Under the pieces are notes generated by a model. The model had not been told where the DNA came from. It saw only the letters and a program-made list of their open reading frames with translations, and made no database searches. Below, one piece after another: positions 7,066-15,700 of a stretch of 30,636 nucleotides of DNA (within the stretch, counting starts at the first letter, position 1; every line of letters begins with the position of its first letter). Location: IMG/VR virus record IMGVR_UViG_3300020159_003798, positions 1-30,636 of that record. The stretch is one strand, 5' to 3'. The position numbers and the translations under genes are program-made. This DNA is from a virus.

Positions 7066-7500
7066 ATGGATTTTGATATAGAGATTTTTAAAGGTAAGTC
7101 ATTTTCAGACTTAATGAAAGATATTTATTCTAACAGTTCTAAAAAAGATCGTCAGATAAATATGTTAATTGGTGAATTACGACCATTAATTAAAAATGTT
7201 GGAGACGCAACAGTTATCGTGCCTTTAATTAAAGAATATTTAGAAGTAGGTGTTAAAAATGACGAACATCTTGTTAAGCTAGCCGCTGTTGTGCAGAGGC
7301 TAGTTTCTACAAGTAATAGAGTTCAAGCAGAAACTGGACAATCTTGGATGTTATCTGAAGAAGAAAAGAAACAGTTAATGGGAGAACTAGATGATATTGC
7401 AGGAGCTGAAAAAGAAATTAATACAAAGGTAGTTGAATTAACTTCAAAACAAACTGATATAGAGTCAGAATTAAATGATATTCAAGACGGATTAATATAA
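7066..7500 (+). CDS. Hypothetical structural-module protein, 144 aa
   Basis: First gene of the baseplate module. It starts at ATG 7066 after a candidate late promoter and a weak AAAGGA ribosome site, and its stop overlaps the next ATG (TAATG at 7498-7502). The product is wholly helical by appearance, with an acidic C-terminal coiled coil (EEEKKQLMGELDDI to the end). Proteins of this size sit next to the spike gene in distant T4-like phages and could be chaperones or minor baseplate parts. No family is recognised with certainty. Confidence 0.65.
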   Translation: MDFDIEIFKGKSFSDLMKDIYSNSSKKDRQINMLIGELRPLIKNVGDATVIVPLIKEYLEVGVKNDEHLVKLAAVVQRLVSTSNRVQAETGQSWMLSEEEKKQLMGELDDIAGAEKEINTKVVELTSKQTDIESELNDIQDGLI

Positions 7501-10073
7501 TGGCAGAATTTCAAATTACATCAGCAGAGGTATTAGATGTATTGTATAGCGATTCTAATCCAAATTTAATATATGGAATAAAGGTTAAGCCTTTAGACGA
7601 AACTCCTTCAGACGACGAAACAACGCTGTCAGTAATAACAGCTAAACCGTTAAATACAAATATACTTCGTATACCTATTAAAGGAGAAGTTGTTTTAATT
7701 TTAAAAGCTCCAAGTTCATATTCTACCGGAACCAGAGCAACTGCAGACACTTATTATTTTGATATCGTGTCTTTACAATCGTCAATTCATCATAATGCAT
7801 TGCCGACAGTATCTTCGAAAAAAGTTCAAATAGGACCTACTTCAGGAGACTCGGATAAGTATAATGAAACAAATTCAGGAAATACTAAAAAGCAAGAAGA
7901 TCCTAAAATTGATGAAAACTTTTCTGAAAACCCAACAGTAAAACCATTACAGCCTTATATAGGTGATGTTATTATTGAAGGTAGATATGGTAACTCGATA
8001 AGATTTACTACAACACCTAAATCAGGTAAATTTACTGTAGCTCCTAAATGGAGCGGAGGCCCGGATTCAGCACCAATTACTATTTTTAGAAATTCCAAAC
8101 AAGGAATTGATACTCAAAAGATAAATGATTATATAACTGAAGATTTTACTAATAATGAGAACATCATTGTAATGGCTTCAGGTCAAACCATTGAATTTGA
8201 ACAAGGATCAGGAGTGGTTACCGCTATACAAAGTAAAGGAATAACTTCTTGGAAAGATGAAAATTGGGGTACGACACCACAAACTTTAATTTCATCAGGA
8301 AGGTTAGTATTTAATAGCAATCAAAAAGAAATTATCGCATTTGCAAAAAATGGAATTGGATTATCTTCAGAAACAAGCATTGCAATAGATGCAGCAAATA
8401 TCGTTGCAATCAATGCTACTAAAATTGAATTAGGAGATGGTGCTGATGAACCTTTAATTTTAGGTAATAAATTTAAATCTTGGGCTGAAAGTTTAATTGA
8501 TAAGCTATCAACATTAACTGTTATAACACCTGCAGGACCTTCATCGCCATTATCAGCGTCACCTCAATGGACATCTGTAGCTTCGTTAAAAGCAGAACTT
8601 CCTAATTTATTAAGTGATTTGTCGTTTACTAAAAAATCAGCATCAACATCTTCAAAAGGATCTTCAAAAGTATTACCAATACCAGATTTTAAAATGACTC
8701 CTGAAGACAAACAAGTAATTCAGCAAATAGTTGAAGACGTAAAGACAGAAGCAGCTACTGCAGTGGATACCGAGCTTCCAATAGTAAAAATAGCTCGAGA
8801 AGAATATATTGCATTTAAACAACTTGAAGTAGATGAGGAACAACATTCACATGATGACGCGGATGAATTTGAAATTGAAGATGATGAAATTGAAGAAGAC
8901 TCAAGCACATATTTTACATATTTAGAAGATAAGACAGTGCAAACTGCACAAGGAGGTACTGGAGTTGGTAGTTCATCAGGAGTTGGCAGTTCATCAGGAG
9001 TTGGCAGTTCATCAGGAGGTGGTAGCTATGGCGGTGGCGGTGGATCTACCTCAGAGTTGTTTGCAATAATTGCTGGCGCCGAAGGCGGGTACAATTCTAT
9101 GAATAGAGGTAACGCCGGAGACAGCCCAGGAGGTTCTATAAAATATCTTGGAAAAAATCTTACCGAGATGTCAGTTGGAGAGATTATAAGGTTACAGAGC
9201 GCCGGCAAACTAGTTGCCGCAGGAAAATATCAAATCATTCCAGATACTATGAAAGCATTTGTTAATAATAAGCAAGCAAACATTAAAACCACTGATATGT
9301 TTGATGCTATAACTCAAGATAAATTTCCAGAATACGTAATAAATTCTGCTAGACCCTATGTTGGTAAATATATTAGGGGAGAGCGTAATGACAGACTACA
9401 AGCGGCTCAAGAGTTAGCGAGAGAATTTGCTTCAGTTGGATTAGCTTATCCAGAAAATGGTCAACCACGAGGAAACTCTAGATATGCCGGCATAGCCGGA
9501 AATAAAGCATCTATTTCTCCAGAACAAATTGAAGCGGCACTTGATAGAGCAAGAAATAGTAGTGGCACAACTAACGTTGTTACTTTACCTCCAGACGCAA
9601 CTGGAAAAGGAGCTACGGTCGCTAAATTAGCTGTTGCAGATGCAGATGCAAAAATTCTAGAACAGCCTATAGGCTCTAATTTCGGTGGTAAAGTAACTAC
9701 ATATTTAGCTTCTGCTGGACTTACTGGGCCCGCACAATGGTGTGCTAGTGCAGTAACTTATTGGTGGAAATCAGCTGGTTTAGCAACGCCACCATCAGGC
9801 CCAGCTGGTTGCGCTAATTGGGCAGAGTGGGCAAAAGCAACTGGACGATTCTCAATAACTCCTGTAATAGGAGCGGCTGTATTATATGAAGGTGATGGAA
9901 CAGAAGAATACGCGCATATAGGAGTTGTAGTAGCAATCACTGATACGAACCCATTGAAAATTGTTACGGTTGAAGGAAATACTTCTGTGTTTGGATATGG
10001 AAAACGAGGTGTAGGTGTAGCGAAAAAAACACCTAAAATTGATCGTGTTACTGGATTTGTAATACCTAAATAA
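7500..10073 (+). CDS. 5: gp5-like baseplate spike with muramidase and CHAP domains
   Basis: The 857-aa spike paralogue 1 has five parts. Residues 1-115 look like the gp5/VgrG-type OB fold. Residues 150-340 form a beta-rich region shared with the gene at 10162. An acidic stretch at about 415-480 leads to a Gly/Ser linker (490-518) built from GVGSSS repeats. A muramidase or lytic-transglycosylase-like domain (519-690) follows, with the putative catalytic E528 in AGAEGGYN, then AAGKYQIIP and TQD motifs like those of lambda-R-type enzymes. The C-terminal CHAP domain (about 715-857) has C748 (QWCASAV), H806 (YAHIGVVV) and a VEGNTS strand. In T4, trimeric gp5 punctures the envelope and its lysozyme domain opens peptidoglycan. 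Here two cell-wall enzymes are fused. The order of domains is seen; the bonds they cut are inferred. Confidence 0.87.
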   Translation: MAEFQITSAEVLDVLYSDSNPNLIYGIKVKPLDETPSDDETTLSVITAKPLNTNILRIPIKGEVVLILKAPSSYSTGTRATADTYYFDIVSLQSSIHHNALPTVSSKKVQIGPTSGDSDKYNETNSGNTKKQEDPKIDENFSENPTVKPLQPYIGDVIIEGRYGNSIRFTTTPKSGKFTVAPKWSGGPDSAPITIFRNSKQGIDTQKINDYITEDFTNNENIIVMASGQTIEFEQGSGVVTAIQSKGITSWKDENWGTTPQTLISSGRLVFNSNQKEIIAFAKNGIGLSSETSIAIDAANIVAINATKIELGDGADEPLILGNKFKSWAESLIDKLSTLTVITPAGPSSPLSASPQWTSVASLKAELPNLLSDLSFTKKSASTSSKGSSKVLPIPDFKMTPEDKQVIQQIVEDVKTEAATAVDTELPIVKIAREEYIAFKQLEVDEEQHSHDDADEFEIEDDEIEEDSSTYFTYLEDKTVQTAQGGTGVGSSSGVGSSSGVGSSSGGGSYGGGGGSTSELFAIIAGAEGGYNSMNRGNAGDSPGGSIKYLGKNLTEMSVGEIIRLQSAGKLVAAGKYQIIPDTMKAFVNNKQANIKTTDMFDAITQDKFPEYVINSARPYVGKYIRGERNDRLQAAQELAREFASVGLAYPENGQPRGNSRYAGIAGNKASISPEQIEAALDRARNSSGTTNVVTLPPDATGKGATVAKLAVADADAKILEQPIGSNFGGKVTTYLASAGLTGPAQWCASAVTYWWKSAGLATPPSGPAGCANWAEWAKATGRFSITPVIGAAVLYEGDGTEEYAHIGVVVAITDTNPLKIVTVEGNTSVFGYGKRGVGVAKKTPKIDRVTGFVIPK
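8961..9014 (+). repeat. Three 18-bp tandem repeats encoding the Gly/Ser hinge
   Basis: Three near-identical 18-bp units (GGAGTTGGCAGTTCATCA type) encode GVGSSS repeats in the linker between spike and enzyme domains. The paralogue at 10162 keeps one clear unit and a degenerate second one. In-frame tandem repeats of this kind can change length by slippage and offer homology for module exchange. Confidence 0.85.
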
Positions 10074-10133
10074 AAATACGTAAATTCATAAAGTAAATAT
10101 TTATTATGAAATAGTGCTATGAACTCTTTATGA
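10074..10133 (+). promoter_or_regulatory. Late-promoter block, copy A, with relic start codon
   Basis: A block of about 50 bases that recurs at 12233 and 12851, including CGTAAATTCATAAAG and ATATTTAT (10097-10104). In copy C the block ends at the true start ATGAACTC of the gene at 12895. Here the same ATGAACTC (10119-10126) survives but runs into TGA after four codons (MNSL). It therefore looks like the abandoned 5' end of that gene left behind by duplication. The real start of the next gene is at 10162. Confidence 0.65.
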
Positions 10134-10161
10134 GTTTATATGACATTAGTATATTAATATA

Positions 10162-12228
10162 ATGGCAGAATTTCAAATTACATCAGGAGAGGTATTAGAA
10201 GTATTATATAGTGATTCGAATCCAAATTTAATATATGGAATAAAGGTTAAGCCTTTAGACGAAACTCCTTCAGACGACGAAACAACTTTATCCGTAATAA
10301 CTGCAAAGCCATTGAATACTAGTATACTTCGCATACCTATTAAAGGAGAAGTTGTGCTTCTGTTAAAGGCACCAAGTTCATACGCGTCTGGTACTAAAAT
10401 AACTGCAGACACTTATTATTTTGATATCGTGTCTTTACAATCTTCAATTCATCATAACGCATTACCTACGGTATCTTCAAGAAAAGTTCAAACAGGACCT
10501 ACATCAGGCGATTCAGATAAATACAATGAGACAAATTCAGGAAATAATAGCAAACAAACAGATCCTAAAATTGATGAAAATTTTTCTGAAAATCCAACAG
10601 TAAAACCTTTACAACCTTATATAGGTGATGTTATTATTGAAGGCAGATACGGAAATTCAATACGTTTTGCGACTACACCTAAATCAGGTAAATTTACTGT
10701 AGCTCCTAAATGGAGCGGCGGTTCTGAATCAGCACCGATTACAATCTTTAGAAATTCCAAACAAGGAATTGATACTCAAAAGATAAACGATTATATAACT
10801 GAAGATTTTACTAATAATGAAAATATAATGGTAATGGCTTCAGGTCAAACCATTGAATTTGAACAAGGATCAGGAGTAACGACATCTATTAATAGTAAAT
10901 CAATTACTTCATGGAAAGATGAAAATTGGGGAACAACTCCACAAACAATGATATCATCAGGTAGATTGGTATTTAATAGTAGCCAGCGAGAAATTATTGC
11001 ATTTGCTAAAAATGGAATTGGGTTGTCGACAGAAACGAGTATTGCAATGGATACAAAAGATATTGCCGTAATCAATGCTACTAAAATTGAATTAGGAGAT
11101 GATGCTAATGAACCTTTAATTTTAGGTAATAAATGTAAAGCATGGATTGAAAGTTTAATTGATAAGCTATCAACATTAACTGTTATAACACCTGCAGGAC
11201 CTTCATCACCGTTAACAGCATCTCCTCAATGGCCAGTAATAACATCGTTAAAATCAGAAATTACTAATTTACTAAGCGATTTGTCGTTTACTAAAAAATC
11301 AGCATCAACATCTTCAAAAGGATCTTCAAAAGTATTACCAATACCAGATTTTAAAATGACTCCTGAAGAAAAGCAAAAATTTCAACAAACGATTGATAAT
11401 GTAAAAGCTAAGGATGAAGTGATATCGGCTACAGAAACTGAAGAACAAAGAATAACTCGAGAAGAATATATTTCATTTAAACAAAGTCAATTAGATAATG
11501 AAGAACACGCACATGCACATATAGATACAGATGATTTTGAAATTGATATTGATGAATTAGAAGAAGATTCAAAAACATATTTTACAGCTTTAGTAGATAA
11601 GGAAGTGCAAACTGCACAAGGAGGTACTGGAGTTGGTAGTTCATCAGGAGTTGTCTGGTCACCAGGAGTTAGTAGCTATGGAGGTGGTACGGCAGATGCT
11701 TCGTATGTACCAAAAGTAGTGACTACGGGCTTTGCAGTTAATAGTCCATACGGATCTAGCGTCGCTGGAAGTAATGTAGTAATAGGCGATTCTATTTCAA
11801 TTAGTGTCGACTCAGCTTATACAAATATAAACGGTATATCATCACCTATTAAATTAAATGAGGCTGGCAGAACGGCTAGCTGGTTATTAAGTCAATTAAA
11901 ACTAATCACAACCCCTTACAATGATGTTAAAAATCTAATATTATCTATTGGATCAAATAATGGTTGGAGTAAAACTAACAATGATGAACTACTAGCTGTT
12001 GAAATTAAAAGAGTTTTTCCTAATGCAACTCGTCACATATTAAATGGTAACTATGGTTGGGGTAATTTAACAGGAAATAATAACTGGCCATCAAAAATAA
12101 ATACTTATATCAATTTTTACAAAGGTAAAGGTTTCAATGTTATAGGCACTGTAAGTCAAGTAACAGTACATCCAGCAAATGGAGATAAATTATTTAACTC
12201 CTTTAAGCCACAATTATCAGTACTATAA
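10162..12228 (+). CDS. 5: gp5-like baseplate spike paralogue with SGNH hydrolase tip
   Basis: The 688-aa protein is nearly identical to the product of the gene at 7500 over the OB fold, beta-rich body and the following Ser/Lys stretch. It diverges in the acidic region and again after the Gly/Ser hinge. Its C-terminal domain (about 525-688) shows SGNH/GDSL blocks: G542-D543-S544 (VVIGDSISIS), a Gly after NEAGRTASW, G597-S-N-N (SIGSNNG) and H670 (VTVHPANGD). The Asp normally three residues before the His is Val here, so a Ser-His dyad is likely. Such domains remove acyl groups from glycans or lipids. A role in deacylating surface polysaccharide or peptidoglycan is inferred. Both paralogues keep the trimerising body, so homo- or heterotrimers are possible. 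Confidence 0.83.
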   Translation: MAEFQITSGEVLEVLYSDSNPNLIYGIKVKPLDETPSDDETTLSVITAKPLNTSILRIPIKGEVVLLLKAPSSYASGTKITADTYYFDIVSLQSSIHHNALPTVSSRKVQTGPTSGDSDKYNETNSGNNSKQTDPKIDENFSENPTVKPLQPYIGDVIIEGRYGNSIRFATTPKSGKFTVAPKWSGGSESAPITIFRNSKQGIDTQKINDYITEDFTNNENIMVMASGQTIEFEQGSGVTTSINSKSITSWKDENWGTTPQTMISSGRLVFNSSQREIIAFAKNGIGLSTETSIAMDTKDIAVINATKIELGDDANEPLILGNKCKAWIESLIDKLSTLTVITPAGPSSPLTASPQWPVITSLKSEITNLLSDLSFTKKSASTSSKGSSKVLPIPDFKMTPEEKQKFQQTIDNVKAKDEVISATETEEQRITREEYISFKQSQLDNEEHAHAHIDTDDFEIDIDELEEDSKTYFTALVDKEVQTAQGGTGVGSSSGVVWSPGVSSYGGGTADASYVPKVVTTGFAVNSPYGSSVAGSNVVIGDSISISVDSAYTNINGISSPIKLNEAGRTASWLLSQLKLITTPYNDVKNLILSIGSNNGWSKTNNDELLAVEIKRVFPNATRHILNGNYGWGNLTGNNNWPSKINTYINFYKGKGFNVIGTVSQVTVHPANGDKLFNSFKPQLSVL

Positions 12229-12232
12229 TAAT

Positions 12233-12282
12233 AAAATTCGTAAATTCATAAAGTAAATATTTATTATAAAAATAGTATTATG
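12233..12282 (+). promoter_or_regulatory. Late-promoter block, copy B
   Basis: Second copy of the block, with ATATTTAT at 12257-12264 and the same upstream CGTAAATTCATAAAG. It ends in ATG (12280-12282), which opens only a ten-codon frame (MSLTNKIIYK, stop at 12310-12312) before the real start at 12326. The leader is therefore again longer than in copy C. Confidence 0.6.
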
Positions 12283-12303
12283 TCATTAACCAACAAAATT
12301 ATT

Positions 12304-12311
12304 TATAAATA
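12304..12311 (+). promoter_or_regulatory. Exact T4 late-promoter core TATAAATA
   Basis: TATAAATA, the T4 late consensus, lies 14 bases before ATG 12326. It is the only exact intergenic case I noticed in the window, and in A/T-rich DNA an 8-mer like this can occur by chance. Weak evidence. Confidence 0.25.
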
Positions 12312-12325
12312 AACGATTAAAAACT

Positions 12326-12850
12326 ATGGCTGAATTAATTGATTCATTATATACACAGCTAGCCGCGTCAAATAACCCAGGAGTTAGAATCGTACTAGCT
12401 GCTTATAAAGATCTTAAAGCCGGTGTATTTGAAGATCCTAAAGTGCCAAATTCAGGCCCTAGAATCGATGAAATGCAAAGAAATGCAGGATATAATTTTC
12501 CTGTATATTGGTGTGCATGTGCAGTAACTACTTGGTGGGAAGAGGCCGGTTTAAAAGTATTTAGAAATAACAAAAAACAATCAGGATATTGCCAAGATTG
12601 GGTAGATTGGGCTAAACAGACTAATCGATGGTCATTGACGCCTGTAATAGGCGCTGCTAATTTATATATGACACCTAAGAACCCAGATCACGCTCATCAT
12701 ATCGGAATTGTAGCTCAAATACTCCCAGGAGGACAGCTCATAACAATTGAAGGAAATACGTCTCCAATACCAAAAGACCCTAATGGTACGGGAGTATTTG
12801 TAAAATATCCTAAAGTATCTGAACTAGGTGGATTTGTATTGCCTAGATAA
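12326..12850 (+). CDS. Stand-alone CHAP-domain hydrolase
   Basis: The 174-aa protein consists of little more than a CHAP (amidase/endopeptidase) fold. C63 lies in YWCACAVTTWW, H125 in HAHHIGIV, and the strand ITIEGNTS follows. It aligns by eye with the C-terminal CHAP domain of the spike at 7500, sharing TPVIGAA, the WxxWAK motif and the end GFVLPR/GFVIPK. It looks like a spike C-terminal domain freed from its spike by cassette duplication. It lacks a signal peptide, so it may join the baseplate as a separate subunit or serve as endolysin. It lies between late-promoter copies B and C. Confidence 0.85.
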   Translation: MAELIDSLYTQLAASNNPGVRIVLAAYKDLKAGVFEDPKVPNSGPRIDEMQRNAGYNFPVYWCACAVTTWWEEAGLKVFRNNKKQSGYCQDWVDWAKQTNRWSLTPVIGAANLYMTPKNPDHAHHIGIVAQILPGGQLITIEGNTSPIPKDPNGTGVFVKYPKVSELGGFVLPR

Positions 12851-12900
12851 AATACGTAAATTCATAAAGTAAATATTTATTATAAAATAGTACTATGAAC
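12851..12900 (+). promoter_or_regulatory. Late-promoter block, copy C, at a true gene start
   Basis: Third copy of the block with ATATTTAT at 12873-12880, ending in the functional ATGAAC of the gene at 12895. Copies A and C share the downstream TAGTRCTATGAAC as well as the promoter core. Copy C is therefore probably the ancestral arrangement and A and B derived ones. Confidence 0.6.
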
Positions 12901-13365
12901 TCAAAAGATTTTATACAAACACTTCGAAAAGTAATACGAGAAGAAGTGCAAGTTGCTGTTCGTACTGAATTAAAACAATTTAGTTCTGTGATTAGTGAAG
13001 TAAAACAACCAACTAAGTCGACTGTATCCTATACAGAAACAATCAAACCAAAAGTTAAGCAACAACCAAAACAATATACAGCAAATCCAACATTAAATGA
13101 ATTGTTAAATGGCACTTCAGGATTTAAAGGAGACGGCCCAATGGCATATTTAGAAGAGCAAATTGATTACAATGATTTTTCAGAATGGCCAACAATGCAG
13201 TCGAGCCCAACACCTTCTGCTACGGCAATTGTATCTGATGTTGAAGGCAGAAGAATTGATATCAAGCAATTAGCTGCAACAGAAGAAGGAGCTGCAGTTG
13301 TTAATGCATTAACAAGAGATTATTCTCAATTAATGAAGGCAATAGATAAGAAAAAAGGTAAATAA
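12895..13365 (+). CDS. Hypothetical baseplate-module protein, 156 aa
   Basis: Has a charged N-terminal helix (about residues 1-35), a Pro/Lys/Gln-rich disordered middle, and a conserved-looking C-terminal region (EEGAAVVNALTRDYSQLMKAI). The stop overlaps the gp25-like start (TAATG). Position and translational coupling suggest a small structural or assembly protein of the baseplate. Family not recognised. A relic of its first codons appears at 10119, before the second spike gene. Confidence 0.65.
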   Translation: MNSKDFIQTLRKVIREEVQVAVRTELKQFSSVISEVKQPTKSTVSYTETIKPKVKQQPKQYTANPTLNELLNGTSGFKGDGPMAYLEEQIDYNDFSEWPTMQSSPTPSATAIVSDVEGRRIDIKQLAATEEGAAVVNALTRDYSQLMKAIDKKKGK

Positions 13366-13811
13366 TGGCATACGAACAAAATATATCAATAATCAATCCT
13401 GACGTTGCAGTAGGTATCAAACTGCCATTTTTAGATAAAACTGGACGATTATTTGATTTGTCATATTCCACTGAAGAGCAAGCTATCTCTAATCTAAAAA
13501 ATTTAATTTTAACTAGGCAAGGAGAAAGAATAATGCAACCTTTATTCGGAACTAATTTACAAGATTCATTATTTGAACCAGACGATGATATTTTAAAATC
13601 GTCTATTATAAGTTCTATTCAAGATGCAGTATCTTTTTGGTTGCCTTATATTTCAATTAATGATTTAAATGTTGAAACGGTAATAGCTATGGGAAATTCA
13701 AAAAAAGAAGAACATGGAGTTACAATTTCATTGAAAGTTTCGGTAAATGGAATTCAATCTGAAACTCCACTAACTTTTTTAATAACATCTAGTACAATAG
13801 AAGAATTATAA
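13365..13811 (+). CDS. 25: Baseplate wedge protein, gp25/GpW family
   Basis: gp25 is the lysozyme-fold sheath-initiator and wedge component of contractile tails. The 148-aa product matches the family in length. The diagnostic stretch is FDLSYSTEEQAISNLKNLI, followed by LTRQGERIMQPLFGTNLQDSLFEP and, after a helix, the tail-end strand pattern VNGIQSETPLTFLI. The EQA and RxGER positions that define the family are present. It is translated immediately after the 12895 gene and before the gp6-like gene, the usual order in contractile-tail baseplates. Confidence 0.9.
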   Translation: MAYEQNISIINPDVAVGIKLPFLDKTGRLFDLSYSTEEQAISNLKNLILTRQGERIMQPLFGTNLQDSLFEPDDDILKSSIISSIQDAVSFWLPYISINDLNVETVIAMGNSKKEEHGVTISLKVSVNGIQSETPLTFLITSSTIEEL

Positions 13812-13812
13812 T

Positions 13813-15687
13813 ATGACTCAAATAAAAAAAGATGTAAGATATCTTAATAAGGATTTCGGCCAATTTAGAGCAAATTTAATTGAATTTGCAAAAAATTACT
13901 TTCCAGATACTTATAACGACTTTAATGAATCATCTCCTGGAATGATGTTTATTGAAATGGCATCATATGTAGGAGATATATTGTCATACTATACCGATAA
14001 TCAATTAAAAGAATCGTTTTTAGAAACTGCAGTTAGTAAACCTAATGTATTAGCGTTAGCTGCTAATATAGGTTATAAAACAAAAAATACAATTCCAGCT
14101 ACAGTTAAGTTAGATGTATTTCAATTGTTACCTGCTAAAACTACTTCAAATGGTAAAGAGCCAGATTGGTCATATGCATTGACAATTAAGGAAAATATGA
14201 TTGCTCGAGATGACTCTAGCAATGCTGAATTTAGAACTTTATCTTTAGTAAATTTTGCAGCATCTAGTAGTTTTGATCCTACCGATGTTAGTATATATCA
14301 AGTTAGTGACGTTGATAACACGCCGGAATATTATCTAATTAAAAAGTCTGTTAAAGCTCTTGCAGGTACAATTAAAACAAACACATTTACGTTTGGATCT
14401 GCAAAGCGATTTGATAAGATTTTAATTAACGACACTGATATTATTGACGTAATGTCAATAACAGATTCAGATAGTAATGTTTGGACTGAAGTTCCATTTT
14501 TAGCTCAAGATACCGTTTTTGAAACGATATCTAATACAGTGCAAAACGATCCAGAATTATCAGTATATACAGAAGTTCCTTATCTTTTAAAATTAAAAAA
14601 GACAGCGCATCGGTTTATTACTAAATTTAGATCTGATAAAAATTTAGAAATTCAATTCGGTCCTGGTATATCTAGTAATGACGATGAAGAAATTATTCCA
14701 AACCCAGATAATGTAGGTTCTGGATTAAATGGATTACAAACTCAATTTGACCATCCAGTAGATCCTTCAAACTTTATGTATACAAAATCATATGGTTTAG
14801 CTCCTTCAAATACAACATTAACAGTAAAGTATACTGTTGGAGGTGGAAATAAATCAAATGTGTCTGCATTCTCGTTAAAAACAATTGCAAATATTGAATA
14901 TCAAATAGATTCTCAAGCTTTAGACGCTACATTGTTAAGACAAATTAAGGCTTCTGTTGCATGTACTAATCCAGAACCAGCAACAGGAGGCAAATCGGAA
15001 GAGTCAATTGAAGAAATTAGACAAAACGCAATGTCTACGTTTGCAACTCAACAAAGAACCATTACTGCTCAAGATTATATTATTAGATCATATTCAATGC
15101 CTTCTAAATTTGGATCTGTTGCAAAAGCATATGTAATTCAAGATCAACAGCTTAATCCAAATAATGTACAAGAACTAATTCCAAATCCATTAGCAATTAA
15201 CTTATATACATTAGGATATGACGGAAATGGCAATTTAACAGAACTTAATCTAGCCGTAAAAGAAAATCTAAAAACATATATAAATCAATACAGAATATTA
15301 ACCGATGCTGTTAATATCAAGACAGCATACGTTATTAATATCGGCGTTAAATTTGAAATAATTACATTACCAGAATATAACTCCAATGAAGTATTATTAA
15401 AATGTATTGATAAATTAAAAACTATTTTTGATATTAAGCAATGGCAAATTAATCAACCAATTGTTATGTCAAAAATATACACAGAATTAGATCGAGTAGA
15501 AGGAGTTCAGTCAGTGACTTCTATTAAGATTGCTAATTTATACAATCCGACTCAAGGATATTCTGAAAATATCTATGATATTGAAGCTGCAACAAAAGCA
15601 GGCGTAATTTATCCTTCATTAGATCCTTCAATATTTGAAGTTAAATTTCCAAATAAAGACATTATTGGTAAAGTTATTTCATTATAA
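13813..15687 (+). CDS. 6: Baseplate wedge protein, gp6/baseplate J-like
   Basis: The 624-aa protein begins with a typical N-terminal region (about 15-80: NLIEFAKNYFPDTYNDFNESSPGM..EMASYVGDILSYYTDNQ), the conserved start of gp6-like wedge proteins. The C-terminal half has the baseplate-J motif with SIEEIRQNA followed by TAQDYIIRSYSMPSKFGSVAKA and a final domain of the YINQYRILTDAVNIKTAYVINI type. gp6 dimers tie wedges into a ring around the hub and pass on the contraction signal. It begins one base after the gp25 stop. The length agrees with T4 gp6 (about 660 aa). Confidence 0.88.
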   Translation: MTQIKKDVRYLNKDFGQFRANLIEFAKNYFPDTYNDFNESSPGMMFIEMASYVGDILSYYTDNQLKESFLETAVSKPNVLALAANIGYKTKNTIPATVKLDVFQLLPAKTTSNGKEPDWSYALTIKENMIARDDSSNAEFRTLSLVNFAASSSFDPTDVSIYQVSDVDNTPEYYLIKKSVKALAGTIKTNTFTFGSAKRFDKILINDTDIIDVMSITDSDSNVWTEVPFLAQDTVFETISNTVQNDPELSVYTEVPYLLKLKKTAHRFITKFRSDKNLEIQFGPGISSNDDEEIIPNPDNVGSGLNGLQTQFDHPVDPSNFMYTKSYGLAPSNTTLTVKYTVGGGNKSNVSAFSLKTIANIEYQIDSQALDATLLRQIKASVACTNPEPATGGKSEESIEEIRQNAMSTFATQQRTITAQDYIIRSYSMPSKFGSVAKAYVIQDQQLNPNNVQELIPNPLAINLYTLGYDGNGNLTELNLAVKENLKTYINQYRILTDAVNIKTAYVINIGVKFEIITLPEYNSNEVLLKCIDKLKTIFDIKQWQINQPIVMSKIYTELDRVEGVQSVTSIKIANLYNPTQGYSENIYDIEAATKAGVIYPSLDPSIFEVKFPNKDIIGKVISL

Positions 15688-15700
15688 AATAAATTAAAAT

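Noticed and set aside
7511-10412. Minus-strand open frames in the spike genes
   Set aside because: They are the complement of strongly coding sequence, occur at the same place in both paralogues (7511-7750 and 10173-10412), and have no promoter or start context.
10421-10603. 60-codon + strand frame within spike 2
   Set aside because: Out-of-frame shadow of the conserved spike body.
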